Numbered from the stretch's first letter, positions 10,326 to 22,413 are shown. The stretch is 64,000 bases of DNA from Neoceratodus forsteri (GCA_016271365.2 CM057452.1:823948001-824012000); one strand, 5' to 3'. The notes: generated by a model from the letters alone, not told the origin. Numbers and translations are program-made.

Positions 10326-11200
10326 AGTATTCTTGTTGTTTGATTATGTCCCTATTTTTCACTACCAATTCCAATGTTTTAAGTTGTTCTTCAACCTTCC
10401 TTGACAATTGTTTCCACTGTTTGTTTTTCTAGGAAGCCTCAGAAATGACCATGCCACTAACTGTAGTTTTGATTGCATCCCAGCTATTCACGATATTGTT
10501 TTGAGAAACCATATTATCCATAATAAAATGCTGTGTGGCACTTTTTATTTTTTGTACGAAAGAAACCTCTGCTAATAAATTATTGTTAAACTTCCAACAG
10601 ATGCTTCTTTTATTAATTGAATTCAGTGTTATATTGTAAGTGAAGATATGATCCAAGACCAGCAAGAGTTCTATATTAGAGACTATTTTAAGATAATTCA
10701 TTAATAATTCTGTAGAAATTAAAATATAATCAAGCCTAGAATGCATCTTGTGATGGGCCAAATAATGAGTATAATCTTTCTCATTATGATGTAATTCTCT
10801 ACATACATCCAACAAATTGTGAGAATTTAAGAAGCAGTGAAGCAGCCATGACTTATACTCATCCCACTTAGAGGACTGGGACTTTTTAACTATTAAAGCA
10901 TTTATAGTGTATTTAAAATCTCCACCTAAAATCATATTATAGCAGTTCTATCTACACAGCATTTTATTAATTTCTGCCAGGAAGTTTCCATACCACCAAA
11001 GGCAGCATATACTGAGCCAAGAATGACTTCTAGCCCTTCCGTTTCAGTTTTAACCAACACAATTCTGCCTTCCCTTTAAAATTTGTGTTGAATAATGGAG
11101 CCACTCCTGCACTTTTTAGGGCTGCAGTGGGCAGAGTCCTGCAGACCTCTTGTTACCAGAAAAAGACTTCACATTTCTTACATTCCTTGTGACTGAACAA
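10326..11200 (-). pseudogene. L1/Tx1-like endonuclease, C-terminal part
   Basis: Minus-strand reading gives KTETEGLEVILGSVYA and AFGGMETSWQKLI. An open frame at 10935-10429 follows with MILGGDFKYTINALI (GGDFN-type catalytic motif, N to K), then YTHYLAHHKMHSRLDYILIS and LVLDHIFTYNITL (the SDH-type motif, reading LDH). This is the APE-type endonuclease of L1/Tx1 elements, which nicks the target to prime reverse transcription. The post-domain linker runs to the family C tail at 10325. The upstream part lies beyond the 11201-12560 insertion, near 12565-12800. Confidence 0.7.
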
Positions 11201-11640
11201 CCTGTTGGAGTTGCACCACAATTGCCTCCATGTCCGTGGAGTACTCCACTCGCATGACATTATTTTTATTTTAATGAGGAAATTGGACCATCCTGATCAT
11301 GACACTGGGGGACTGGGCACCCCTAGTGTCACTCTTATGTTTCTGGGGGTGCTGATTGGAACACTCGGGATTGTCAATCACCCAGTGTCATGATCCGAAA
11401 TCCTTGGGTGTCTTTCTCTTTTTTTTAAACCTTGTAAAAAGAAAAATATCCTTTGATGTATTTTGTGGCCATTAGATCCCCCTACCTGACCCTCCCACTC
11501 AGCATCCATCACCCCACCACCCTCAAGCCCTTACCTACTGATTGGGAGTCCAGCAACATAATCCTCTCTGGACTCCAGACATGTCTTCACTCTTCAAAGC
11601 TGGACTGCAAACTGAAAGTATGCTGTTTAATGTATTTAAT
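11201..11640. repeat. Leader of array-bearing repeat (copy 2) with palindrome
   Basis: The segment holds the inverted pair at 11295-11309 and 11381-11395 (described separately), then a polyT/A stretch and the leader phrases CTTACCTACTGATTGGGAG, GTCTTCACTCTTCAAAGC and GCTGTTTAATG, which align with 5560-5660. It leads directly into the tandem array. No gene is seen. Confidence 0.5.
11295..11395. repeat. Perfect 15-bp inverted repeat with inner palindrome
   Basis: GATCATGACACTGGG (11295-11309) and CCCAGTGTCATGATC (11381-11395) are perfect reverse complements around a 71-bp spacer. Inside, GACACTGGGG (11301-11310) nearly matches the reverse of CCCCTAGTGTC (11320-11330). It may mark an element terminus or a cruciform-prone site. 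Confidence 0.7.
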
Positions 11641-12560
11641 TGGGGTTTTAAATGTAGTGTCATAACTTAGGCATTTTTGCATATTTTTGGCCCACATTTT
11701 CAACATACCTTCTTTGGGACCCTGTCTCATGAATAACTGAACTGTCATTATTCAGATCTGTCCCGAAAGGTGATTTCAAGGTCTTTGAGTGAAATCACCT
11801 TTCATGCAGGAGTTGAAAATTTTCTCTGCCCTTCTTCATGAGGTGGGATCATAAGAAGGCTATGTTCTCAATTTAGTGTAGCAATATTAAAAAACAATAA
11901 AGTTATGAGCCTACATTAAATTTTGCAAACACACGTGCATAGCTTTGGTAATTTTCAATATTTTTACCCCAGATTTTCAATGTAGCTATATATTAACAGC
12001 ACCTCATGAATGTGATAGCTATCATTTTTCATATCCTGGTCAAAATATTTGTTTACATCCTGGAAGGTGATTATGTGGTCCCTGTGTGAAATCACCTTTC
12101 AGGCAGGAGTTGAATATTTTCTCTGCCATTGTTCATGCGGTGGGATCATAAGAAAGCTATGTTCTCAATTTGATGTAAACAAATTTAAAAACAAAATGTT
12201 ATCAGGCTATGTTGAACTTTGCAGGCACAGGCTTGTACGTTTGGCAATATTAAACATTTTTAACCAAAATTTTCAACATAGCCATGTCTTCACAGCACCT
12301 CATGAATCGGACAGCTGTCATTTTCAACTCCTGCCCAAAATGTGTTTTTAGGTCCCAAAAGTTGACATCACAGTCCCTGCATGAAATCACCTTTCGGGCA
12401 GGATTTAAACATCTGCTCTGCCCTTTTTTATGAGGCAGGGTCACAACAAGGCTATGTTGAAAATTTGGCATAAAAATATTACAAAACAACAAATTTAGGA
12501 GCCTAGGTTACATTTTGCTAATCAAGGCTCGTAGCTTTAGTAATTTTCAATATTTTTACA
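11641..12560 (+). repeat. Tandem array, ~296-bp unit, three copies
   Basis: The landmark GAGCCTACATTAAATTTTGC has counterparts at 11907, 12203 and 12499, so the period is 296. Units share GTGAAATCACCTTTC, CAGATTTTCAATGTAGC, CACCTCATGAAT and GGTGGGATCATAAGAA, and clearly resemble the 5645-7388 units. Short open frames (12049-12351 plus, 12250-12492 minus) are shadows of the repeat. Confidence 0.8.
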
Positions 12561-12564
12561 CCAA

Positions 12565-14520
12565 ATACCTCACCTGCAGCCCTATCGGCTCTGGCAAGAG
12601 TTTGTTTTATTTGTGCTTTGTGAATGGTATAGTTTTCCAACACATCTTTTTTCAGCCTGTCAACCTGTCAGTCAGGAAAGTTTCTTGAAGCATCATCACA
12701 TCTAAATGTAATTTTTTAATTCAGGACAGGATTCTATATCTTTTAACAGATGTGTTCACCCCATTCACATTCCTTGTTGCTCTCTTAAGTGACAAAACCA
12801 TGTTGTAAATGATAATAAGGTACCTCTTATCCAACAACTCAAGAAATAACACTTTAACTGTAAGAACATTCTCTAAACTGATTCCCCAAATTATTCCCTT
12901 TAACCCAGCTTCCAAACTCCCCCCAACTCCCACTTTTTGCCCCCCCTCCACACCACTATATGCCATAGACCTAGGTCTGGCATTACCCTTATAACACTTG
13001 GAGACAATTGCTCCGCCTTTCCTGCCCCCCACTACCACTATTACAATTAATGTTAACTAACACATTTTCAAGTACATCTAGCCAGTACCTCTCATCCTGT
13101 ATCTCTTTTTAATCAGCCTTTACTCCTGTTCATATGAAGTAAAATGTTCTGGTGGACAATTTTAAGATCATGCACAGCATCTGTTACACTACCATAAAAT
13201 AAATTTTAATTATTAAGAAGAACATTCAGATTAGAGGGGTTAATAACAATGCTTTAACTCCACCTTTCCAAAGAACCTGTTGTACTCTAGCAAATTGTTT
13301 CATTTGATCCCATAAGGTTTTTGAAAAATCATGTTTTAAATAAATGGCATTCTTTAAATTTGAAATTATTACTTCTATAAAAAGCTTTCATCCTTCTAAT
13401 TTTCCCATCAGATGTTAACATCTTAGCAATAGCTGATTTGGCCCCTTTTCCTTCCTCCTTGCTGCTTGCCATCAGCCAATGAACCCATTCTGTTACTGGT
13501 AAATCTTTCTCCCAATAAGTATACAAATGAGCTCCATTAGTAAATCTTTCAATGAAGTGTCTTTCTTCCATTCTGATTATAAGGCAAAAAAAGTATGTTT
13601 TTTTTTTCAGCAAGAATGATTCTCTTGATTCTCAGTCTTGGTTTTGAGGGAATCATACTATTTCTGAAGAGATTCAACATAACTTGAAATAGGAGCCATA
13701 GTGTCCTCTAGCTGGGATTGCCAAAGTTCCAGTTAGTTTATTTTTTTAATTTCTTGTTCCGGTTTGAATCCATACTAGAAATTGTTTCAGTTAGATTTGC
13801 TAGGGAATCAGGAAGATGCTGAAGTTTATCTATAGAACCCTGCAAAATGTTAAAGTTATTAATTAATTGTTGCACATATACTGGAGGAGAATAAGAGATA
13901 TTATCTTGTTGGCGGGTGCCTGGTATTGGCTCTAGTACCATTTCAAATTGTGCTGCTCCTTGGAGTTTGTTGCAGCCTCCTCTCTAATTGTGGGCTGTAT
14001 CTAGAGGGGCAGCTAAATTCTCAGGTGTCATATTATTAGTCTTTATTGTATTTGTATAATTTCCCTGTACATTCTGAGGGTTGTTACTGGGATTGTATGC
14101 TACGTTTCCTCTTTTTTCTCTTTTTTTATCTTTCTCCAGTTGAGCATTTGGTCCCATTTTAACTGGAGAGAGTCTTGTTGCTGAGTTACAATTTTTAAAT
14201 TACATTTTGCAATTGCTGTAGTTTTGTCTTAGCAGAGTCTATTGGAACCCCTTTAGGCTGGTCCAGAACCTCTAAATTTCTTGCTGAGTCTTCTGCTGCT
14301 TTAATTTGCTGTTTGGTTTCAAAAATGTAAAATATTTTGAAAGTCTTTTTTTCTGTATATCTGTTTCTGAACTAACAGTGGACATAGACTAGTTACAAGT
14401 CCCTCATGCTTCAGATTAAGCCCATAAACTAGCCTGCAGTTTTGCCTGCATGTATTTTGGTTAGGACCATCAATTTGTTTTCCCCTTTGGCAGGCAAGGA
14501 AAGGTGTAACCAAAGATGTC
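12565..14520 (-). mobile_element. L1/Tx1-like element, 5' part (ORF1 remains, ORF2 start)
   Basis: At 12800-12690 the minus strand reads RNVNGVNTSVKRYRILS, a stop, then KKLHLDVMMLQETFLTD. This is the N-terminal endonuclease motif of L1/Tx1 ORF2 (NvnGlns..KR..il..lkk..DiilLQET). Upstream, open pieces at 13613-13329 (EWVHWLMASSKEEGKG..GKIRRMKAFY) and 13941-13738 (LPDSLANLTETISSMDSN, helical) sit where ORF1 would be. The ORF1 assignment is by position and helical character only. Orientation and order fit the endonuclease piece at 10326-11200. Confidence 0.55.
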
Positions 14521-15976
14521 TACAAAAGTATTGTGCTTGTTCAGCTACTGTTAACATTTAATTCCACTTTTTCAGTCAGGGAATAAAAATGAATATTGCT
14601 GCATAAATATTGCACCATCTATGTATCTTGCTAGTTGCTTCTTTAGGCTCCTCAGTCTTGCTCAAAGTTGTTTTTATTCTTTCATACCTCAGATGATTTT
14701 TCTTTCTTTCATTCCTCCTGGACCTCGCCAGATTCAGGGTCACTTATTCGGCTATTACTTTGCCTGTTTGTGGTCTATTGAGAACATTCAAATCTCTCAA
14801 TTCTCCCATCTTGCTTCATCTCCAGCTGCTGCAGCCCCACGGAGAAGCTATTGTCATGTTCAGCAGCATACCACATCATCTACCATCACTGGCTATTTAC
14901 AACCACGGTAAACAGTTCCCATGAAAAAAAAAAGAATGAAAAGGAACTGTTACAGATTCAGAACATAAATCATTCCCGGAGATAAAACTCTGCTCAGCTT
15001 GTTCAGGGAGGACAGTGCAGCATCCTTGTGCTGCCTATCTACTGGCTATGCACATTGCATCACCTTGCTCCCAGGTCCAGAATGTTAAGTGATCAGTATT
15101 ACTTCTCTGGCCTGTAGACACCAAGGATAATAGGTCATTAAGGAAAAGTATATTTTTTATGGAACTGCAGAAAATAAGGAGTTCCATACAAGGGTAATAT
15201 CCCCTTTTAAGGATTTGCTACCAGTAATTATCCAGTTATGCTGAATAATGAAAATCAGAGAAAAATTGCAATGTCCACTCTTTTTTAACCTACATTCCTT
15301 ATTTTGCACTACATGGGAAATATCACACCATATTTGATTTTCCAGAGTATTCTGGCAACACAGGTGCCCAATACATGCAATCTTACTATGGAATTCTGTT
15401 AACACCTACCTATCACTGCATGCCTATGTACTAAACATTGTCATGTAGTACCTTCCTGCCCACAATTCCCACCCTAGAATACCTCAAAGCATTGCATAAC
15501 CCAAAGAATAATAAAGACTGTTTTAAAGGTTACAAAATGAGGACTTCAAGGATGTGTGAGAAGGTCTCCGCACCAAATGTTTGCTACCACTAATCTTCCA
15601 TTGAATTAGGCTCCACCAATGCAAATATTGCAAAAATGCAATATTGTGGTCATTTCCAACCTAATTATCTGGTTGTCTCATTTTACAAGTACAAAATCAT
15701 ACCATGATGGGCTTTTCCAGGGTGTAGTGCAGTACATGACTGTGTACCAACAAAAAACTTGCTCCTTTACCAAAGGATCCTTGGCTCATGCTCCACCCCT
15801 GCGGTTACTCATTATAATAGTGACTGCAAAATCACAACTGCAAAATCGCAACAATAGTATAGCGAGTTTATTTTCAGTGACTGCCATAAAATGGCGATGA
15901 TGCACAAATAGCAATTTCTCCTGCCACTGCACTGACAATAATCGTGATTGTGACATACAGCATTGTACAGACAATG
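14521..15976. other. Unrecognised stretch
   Basis: I see no gene or clear repeat here. The sequence is moderately AT-rich with scattered stops in all frames. The first few hundred bases could be the 5' untranslated region of the minus-strand L1/Tx1 element ending at about 14520, but no motif proves it. Confidence 0.4.
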
Positions 15977-16203
15977 GGCTGGCAGTATAGCAGTATAGCC
16001 TAGAGGTTAGAGAAATGAGGTGTGAATGATCTTGGTACATCCAGCAGCTCAGACCTGAGTTTAATTCTCACAACCTCCACTTGCATACTGTGTGACTCTG
16101 AGCATGTCACTTAACTGCCCAGTGCTCCCAGGTCACCCCTAAAAACAGGCACGTGTGCCTAGTGGGCCTTATCCAGTTACCAAGGACCAAAATAAAAAAA
16201 ATA
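15977..16203 (+). mobile_element. tRNA-headed CORE-type SINE with a LINE family A tail
   Basis: A Pol III A box TAGCCTAGAGG (15996-16006) and B box GTTTAATTC (16059-16067) sit 52 bases apart. They are followed by a MIR/CORE-like body (TACTGTGTGACTCTGAGCAT, then GTCACTTAACTGCCCAGTGC, 16086-16125). The last ~55 bases copy the family A LINE end: hairpin AGGCACGTGTGCCT (16147-16160), AGTGGGCCTTATCCAGTTAC (16161-16180) and an A-rich tail to 16203. Such a tail is how a SINE borrows the LINE's enzyme. The start is approximate and no target-site duplication was found. Confidence 0.75.
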
Positions 16204-17715
16204 CATGCAGGAGAATAGTATTGTCACACACTATGTGGACATAACAACACTGTGTCACTCACCTTTCCATCTTCTGTGCAAGAAAGCTCTTGTAATGGCA
16301 AGGCAGCACTTCTCATGCCCCCACAGAGGATGTCCTGCAACTGAGGCATGTGATTTAATTCCACCTAAAGCAGTAGGTGATGTATTTTACAATCTGCAGA
16401 TTTGAAAGCCAAAACTAACCTGAAAGGGTGCTTTTTGGTTTTCACACAGTATCAAGCAAGGTAGGGTTGGGGATCAGCAATAGGTTAGGGGGACCAACAG
16501 ATAGCAGGACCACTCAGAAAAGAGGGATTTCAGTTTAAATACCTCTGTACAGCTATAGCTCAGCTCGGATTTGCGGGACATTTGAAACAAGTGCCTAAAG
16601 CAGCATGGGACATATTTTTCAAACTGTAAATTTAAAGCAGCAGTACTACAAAAAAAAAATTGTGCTTTTTTGACAGTTTATTCCCTGTGCTCTGCTGATC
16701 ATATACCTGGTACTCTTTCCCACCAGCTTTGTACTATAACTGAGTAATTTGCTGAGTTATCCTCTGTTTTTTTTTTACAATTCTGTCACCAAGCATGTTG
16801 CACTGGAACCTCCTCTACTGCCAACTGCAGATGTGTATGACTTGCAGGGGCATCGGGAATGGTCAGCAGAGAGTCCCACTGCTGTAGTCAAAAGACATGA
16901 TGCAACCTGAAGGAAAATCACAGCTGAAAATTAGTCAGCCACCATATTTATTGTAGCATCACAACAATTCAAATACATTGCAAATATCTAAAAAACTAAA
17001 GATGACAGAAAAAATATATTTACAGGTGTGGAAACTGGAACTTTGGCTTCATGCTTACAGCCAAAAAGCAGAATATTGATAGATCACTTCCTGATTTGGT
17101 AGTACTGCTGCTTAAAAGTCCAAAACTAATATGAATGAATACTTTTTGTTTTGCTTTTTTCACACAAGATCAAGCAGGACAGGGTCAGGGGTTGGCAGAA
17201 GAGTAGATGGGACCAATGGAAAGCAGGACCAAATGGATTTCAGTTGAAATACCCCTGTACATCTGCAGCTCAGTGGGCATTTGAAGTTTTAATCATTTGG
17301 TGACCCACCTTGAAGCTGCTGTGACTGTGCTCTTGTTATTGTCCTTCCCAGCTGACCATGGGGTGGAGGATCCATTCCAGTAGCAGATTCTGAGTTGTAG
17401 GCTCTCCGCATAGTTAGCGTATCCAGTAAAAGTGTAATAACCTCAGGGAGGCTAGATTTCAAAACAGTCAAAAAGAATAGAGTTTGCTGTTGTAGCCGTC
17501 TGAGGCTATCAGTACCAGAGGACGCTGAGCAGTTTGTTCCTCTCCTGGTGCACAGAATTTAAAGGGGCAGAAAAGCAATAGCATGTGTTTTCTGTACCCC
17601 CCGTCACTAATATCACAGTGCCACTATTATATGAGGAAGAAGACAATAAGCTATTATAGCTCTCGCTATTAAATATTCGCCGATTTGGCAATCGCGATTT
17701 TATAATCGGGATTTT
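16204..17715. repeat. Two diverged direct repeats about 0.7 kb apart
   Basis: The segment 16424-16590 (CTTTTTGGTTTTCACACAGT.., TCAAGCAAGGTAGGG.., CAGTTTAAATACCTCTGTAC) recurs at 17135-17290 (CTTTTTTCACACAAGATCAA.., CAGGACAGGGTCAGG.., CAGTTGAAATACCCCTGTAC). The spacing is about 700 bases, and GCAGTACT-type phrases also recur near 16640 and 17100. Nothing coding is visible. It may be part of an uncatalogued DNA element or a longer-period satellite. Confidence 0.5.
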
Positions 17716-18950
17716 TACATGGAACCAAACCTGCTATCAGTACATTTACCTGGGATTTAAAATGTGCTTAGCAATCTATGTGACTAGGGTTTATTCCTAC
17801 CAGATTCTGTGGTATAGGTACATAAATTTATTACCATTGTAACCAGTACTCTCTCTCAGATCCAAAATATGGTGCTCCTATATCTGCATCCTATTTCATG
17901 TATATATTTGATTTGCTAAAGTGTGAATTGTATACATATTTCCATTATTTTTCATAGCTGTACCAAATGTAGAGGAGGATTATGGGTAGCAAACATTTGG
18001 GTAGCAGGCAATTTTACCCAGGTGTAATACCAGTATTTTGGACAGTTTCAGAAAATATATAATTTTTCTATGGTATCTAGTGTCCTGAATGTCTATAGGC
18101 CAGAGAATTGATGCTGTGCATTTTTCATTATGGACCCAAACTGGTCCTTTATAATATACTTAGCACCCTATATGGTTTGGGTTTATTTGTACCAGACCGC
18201 TGTGCTAAAGGTACATAAATTTGGTGCCAGTGTAGCTGGTACTCTTTTTAGAATCTATAAGATGTGATGTTTGTAAACTGGCTACCTAGGTTACATGCAC
18301 TTTTGGTTTGCTATAGTGTGAAATTTATGCAAATGTCCTTTATGTTTCATAGTTGTACCAAATGTTGTGGAGGATTATCAGTAGGAAACATTTGGGTAGC
18401 AGGCAATGTTACCCATATTTAATACCGGTATTGTGTGCAGATTCAGAAAATATATACTTTTCCTATGGTACCTTACTGTCTTGAAGGTATATAGCCTGGA
18501 GAATCATTGCTGTGCATTTTCCATTATGAAGCCACATTTTTCCACTTTAAAATGCACTTGGCACCCTACAAGTTTTTGGTTTATTTCTACTTGATCTCTA
18601 TGGTAAAGGTATACAAATGTAATACCAGAACAACTGGTGCTGTGTCTGCAATCCACAAGGTGATGTTTGTGCACCTGCAGCCTATGTTTCATGGACATCT
18701 GGTTTGATAAAATGAGAAACATACAAATTTCCATTACTTTTCATAGTTGGACAAAATGTAGAGGAGGATTATAGGTGGCAAACATTCAGGTAGCAGCCAA
18801 TGTTACCCATGTTTAAACCCAGTATTTTGTGTGGTATCAGAAAATATACACTTTTCCTATGGTACCAAACTATCCTAAATGTCTACAGGCTACAGAAGCA
18901 ATGTTGGGCATTTTCTCTTATGGACCCAAACATTTCTCCATTAAAGGAAT

Positions 18951-19485
18951 ACTGTCAACCTATTTTTGTCATATTATTTCTAGTTAAAAACCTACATTTT
19001 ATGATTGCATACCTTCTCTAAATTTAATTGATGTTACTGTTGGTTTTGTCTGTCTCCTTGTTTAGTAGAACTGAAATGCATGCTATTGTATATTTATAAA
19101 CAACCTTGATTTGTTTACAGTCCTGGATATGCTCTTAATGCATAATTCATGAGCATTAGAAACACCCCCAAACAATGCAGTCCATCATGAGGCAGTAGCC
19201 TCCTAAACTTCTACTGTATCATGAGTGGCTAGACTGTGTTGTGGGTGTTTCTAAGTCCAGAAAAGATGCAGTTGGTGCTGATCAAGGAATGTAAACAAAC
19301 CTATTTTTGTGTGGCAATACCATTAAGTGGGCAGTCTGTTTTTTTCACTTGTTTAAAGAAAAAACAAAACAGAATCAAACTACCATCTACATCAGCAAAC
19401 TTCACAGAATGCTGGCAATCATAAAACGTGTTTTTTAAACTATGGGCACTTTGAGACCTAGGGGGGATTGACAGTGTCCCTTTAA
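18951..19485. mobile_element. Kolobok/T2-type MITE with TTAA duplication
   Basis: The ends are TTAAAGGAATACTGTCAACC (18951-18970) and, on the reverse strand, TTAAAGGGACACTGTCAATC (from 19485 inward), which differ at 3 of 20 positions. Both fit the TTAAAGGRR ends described for frog T2 MITEs, with TTAA as target duplication (18951-18954 and 19482-19485). Subterminal inverted phrases (TTAGAAACACCCCCAAACAA against the reverse of GTGTTGTGGGTGTTTCTAAG) make much of the 535 bp self-complementary. There is no transposase. It lies inside a unit of the ~395-bp satellite. Confidence 0.8.
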
Positions 19486-19501
19486 AATAGATTTAGCATT
19501 C

Positions 19502-19847
19502 CATGGGCAGATTTGTCAAAGCATGGTGCAGAGTTTGTTCAAAGCCCTGTGTCATGACACTTAGGTCTGGCAGTATGCCAACCCCATCTCTGCAACTGCA
19601 CCCGATTCCAGAATCTTGGGTGCAGTTGCAAAAGTGTTCATGATTTATGGAAGCTTGCACCAAATATCTAGCTCCATAAAAAGGCCCCCATGTTTGAGGC
19701 AAGTTAAACCAGAAAAAGGTGGTCTAACTTGCGGCAATTGCCACATGGGCTAGAAACTCCCGTTAGATTGCTGCAAGTCCCATGCAACATATTGTCGGTG
19801 CACCTAGGGTGTGTGGAAATCTAAGCCTTTTGAAAATTCTGCCCCAT
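19502..19847. mobile_element. Second MITE with GGGCAGA ends and 3-bp duplication
   Basis: The ends GGGCAGATTTGTCAAAG (19505-19521) and the reverse of TTTTGAAAATTCTGCCC (19828-19844) form imperfect terminal repeats. Both are flanked by CAT (19502-19504, 19845-19847). Removing the element joins AGCATTC to ATATTTAGGGCTTAT and restores a satellite unit. A 3-bp duplication fits the PIF/Harbinger superfamily, though the usual TTA/TAA target is absent. No coding capacity. Confidence 0.65.
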
Positions 19848-21309
19848 ATATTTAGGGCTTATTTCTACCAGACCTCTGTAGTGATGGAACATAAATGTGG
19901 TACCAGTGTAACTGGGGTACCCTTTATTGAATCCAAAAATATGGTAATTGTGTATTGACTGTCTCAGTTACGTAGACTTTTAGTCTGCTAAAATGTGAAA
20001 AATATGCCAAATTCCATTATTTTTCATATTTGTACCAAATATCAAGAAGGATTATGGGTAGAAAACATTAGGGTAGTGGGCAATTTTAGCCATATTTAAA
20101 ACCAGTATTTTGTACAGATTCAGAAAATATATTCTTTTCCAATGGTGCCATAGTGTCCTGAAAGTCTACAGGTCAGAGAATCAATGCTGTGTATTTTCCA
20201 TTATGAGCCTGTATTTTCCCCTTTAAAATACACTCAGTACCCTATACATTTAGGGCTTATACTGTATCTACCTGATTTTTGTGGTATGAATACATAAATG
20301 TGGTACTAGTGTAACTGGTCCTTTCTGTAGAATATACAGAGGTTGGAATGTGTACACCTGCAGCCTATGTTACATAGACGTTTGGTTTGCTAAAGTGTAA
20401 AACGTCTAATATTTTTCATAGTTGTACCAAATGTGGATGAAGATTATGGATAGCAAACATTTAGATAGCAGGCGAGGTTGCCCACGTTTAAAAGCAGTGT
20501 CCTGTACAGTTTCAGAAAATATATACTTTTCCTGTAGTACCATGTTGTCCTGAATGTCTACAGGTCAGAATATAAATGCTGTGCATTTTCTGTTATGATC
20601 ACACATTTTCCTTTTTAAAAACACCTTAGCCACCATAGAAGCATAAAAACTGACAGCAGATAAGAACTGCTAGGCCCAATTAGTCTACCCATTTTCTCTG
20701 CCTGCTTCAAAAACCACAGATCCTACGTGATCGCTGGCTTTATTTTCTTGCCCATCAGCAAGGTTCCCTTCTGTCTATCCCATGCATTTTTTAATTCCCC
20801 TACCAAATTTGCACCCACCACCTGTGTTGGGAGGCTGTTCCATGTATCCACTACCCTTTCCATGAAAAAATACTTCCTCACGTTACCCCTTAGTATATCC
20901 ACTTCCAGTCTTATGTGATGACCCCTTCTTCTAGAACATCTCTTTTTCTGAAAGATGCTATCCTCCTGTACTTTATTTACGCCTTGAGATACTTGAAGGT
21001 CTCTATCATATCCCCTCTCTCTCTTTCTCCTCTCCTTCAGGTATACATATTTAGGTCCTTTAGTCTCTCTTCATATGACTTGGTATATACCCTGCACCAT
21101 TTTGGTGGAGGGAAAGAAAGTGTAGAGGAAGTAGGGAATTTAAACTAGGAGCGGGGACTGGAAATTGGGCAAGAGACATGTAGAGACCACAGGTTGGGAA
21201 ACCATATAAGCTTACCCCCCATAACAGTGACAAAGGACAAATGGCAAGTACTATTGGTGATGCTAGTAAAGGAGGGCAGGATGGGATGGGGGGAAAGGGT
21301 GGAAGGTGG

Positions 21310-21935
21310 TTACCCTTAATGCTAGGAGCCTTGGGAGGAAAACTGCAAAGTTACAGGTGCTCATGGCAGAGGGAGAGGTGGACATTGCAGCCATCACAGA
21401 AACATGGGCCACCCAATACAATGACTAGGACCTGTCTGTACCAGGGTACAGGTTATTTCGTAGGGACAGGGTGATTGGGAAAGGAGGGCATGTGGCACTA
21501 TATGTGAAGGAAGGACTGAGGTGTGTAAGGGAGGAAGGGGAGGAGGGTAGTACAGAGTCAATTTGGATGAAAATCTAGGATTCCAAGAATAGGATTCTTA
21601 GAATGGGAGTGGTGTATAGGCCACCATCTCAGATGGAGGAGTTAGAAAGGGAACTAGAGGGACAGATCAGGAGGACCTGCAAGAAGAGTAGTGTAGTGAC
21701 TCTGGGGGACTTCAACATGCCAGGAGTGGACTGGAGTACCCCAACAACAAGGTACAGAAGGGAGTAGGTACTGCTGGATGCCTTCCATGACAGCTTCCTG
21801 CTGTAAATGGTCAGTGAACCAATCAGGTTAGGCAATACCTTTGACCTTGTGCTGGCAAATGGGGACTTTGTGAGAGAACTTACAGTGGATGAACTGCTGT
21901 CAGGGAGTGACCACCACTCAGTATGACTCACACTG
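21310..21935 (+). pseudogene. CR1 APE-type endonuclease
   Basis: The nick-making domain of CR1 ORF2 is readable across several stops. LNARSLGGKTAKLQVLM lies near 21320, DIAAITETWA (catalytic Glu, 21393-21410), YRLFRRDRVIGKGGHVALYV, VVYRPPSQMEELER, LGDFNMPGVDWS (GDFN at 21705-21716), and SGSDHHSV (SDHH at 21906-21917). A stop (TAG at 21427) follows the ETWA motif, and further stops occur before VLLDAF and after FLL. Catalytic residues are all present, so the domain decayed by nonsense changes and not by active-site loss. Confidence 0.8.
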
Positions 21936-22413
21936 GATATGGGCAAGGAAGGAGTGGAATCTGGCACAAGAGTGGTGGACGTCAGGAGGGCCGACTTTGG
22001 GAGGATGGGGGAAGTGGTAAAATGGTACCTGGCCAGAATTCCATCTAGTATGGACACTAACCAGAGGTGGGAGCTCATAAAGCTGGGGATAGTGGAGGCC
22101 ACCAAAACCTGCTGCAAGGCCCAGAACAAGAAGGCTAGGGCTAAGAAACTGAGCTGGTTGAGCAAGGAGGTCATGGAAAAGGTAAGGAGGAAAAGAGCTG
22201 CCTTTAGGAAGTACAAGAAAACAGGGAGGGGGAGAACAGGGAGGAGTACTTGATGGAACTGAAGGAGGTGACAAGGGCAGTAAAGGGGCCAAGGCATCTA
22301 TGGAACTCAGGCTGGCACAAGGCATTAAGAAGGGGAGAAGGACTTCTTTGGATATCAGGAGAAAAGGAGCTGTAAGCACCACATAGTAAGGATTAGGAAG
22401 GAGAGGGGGTTGG

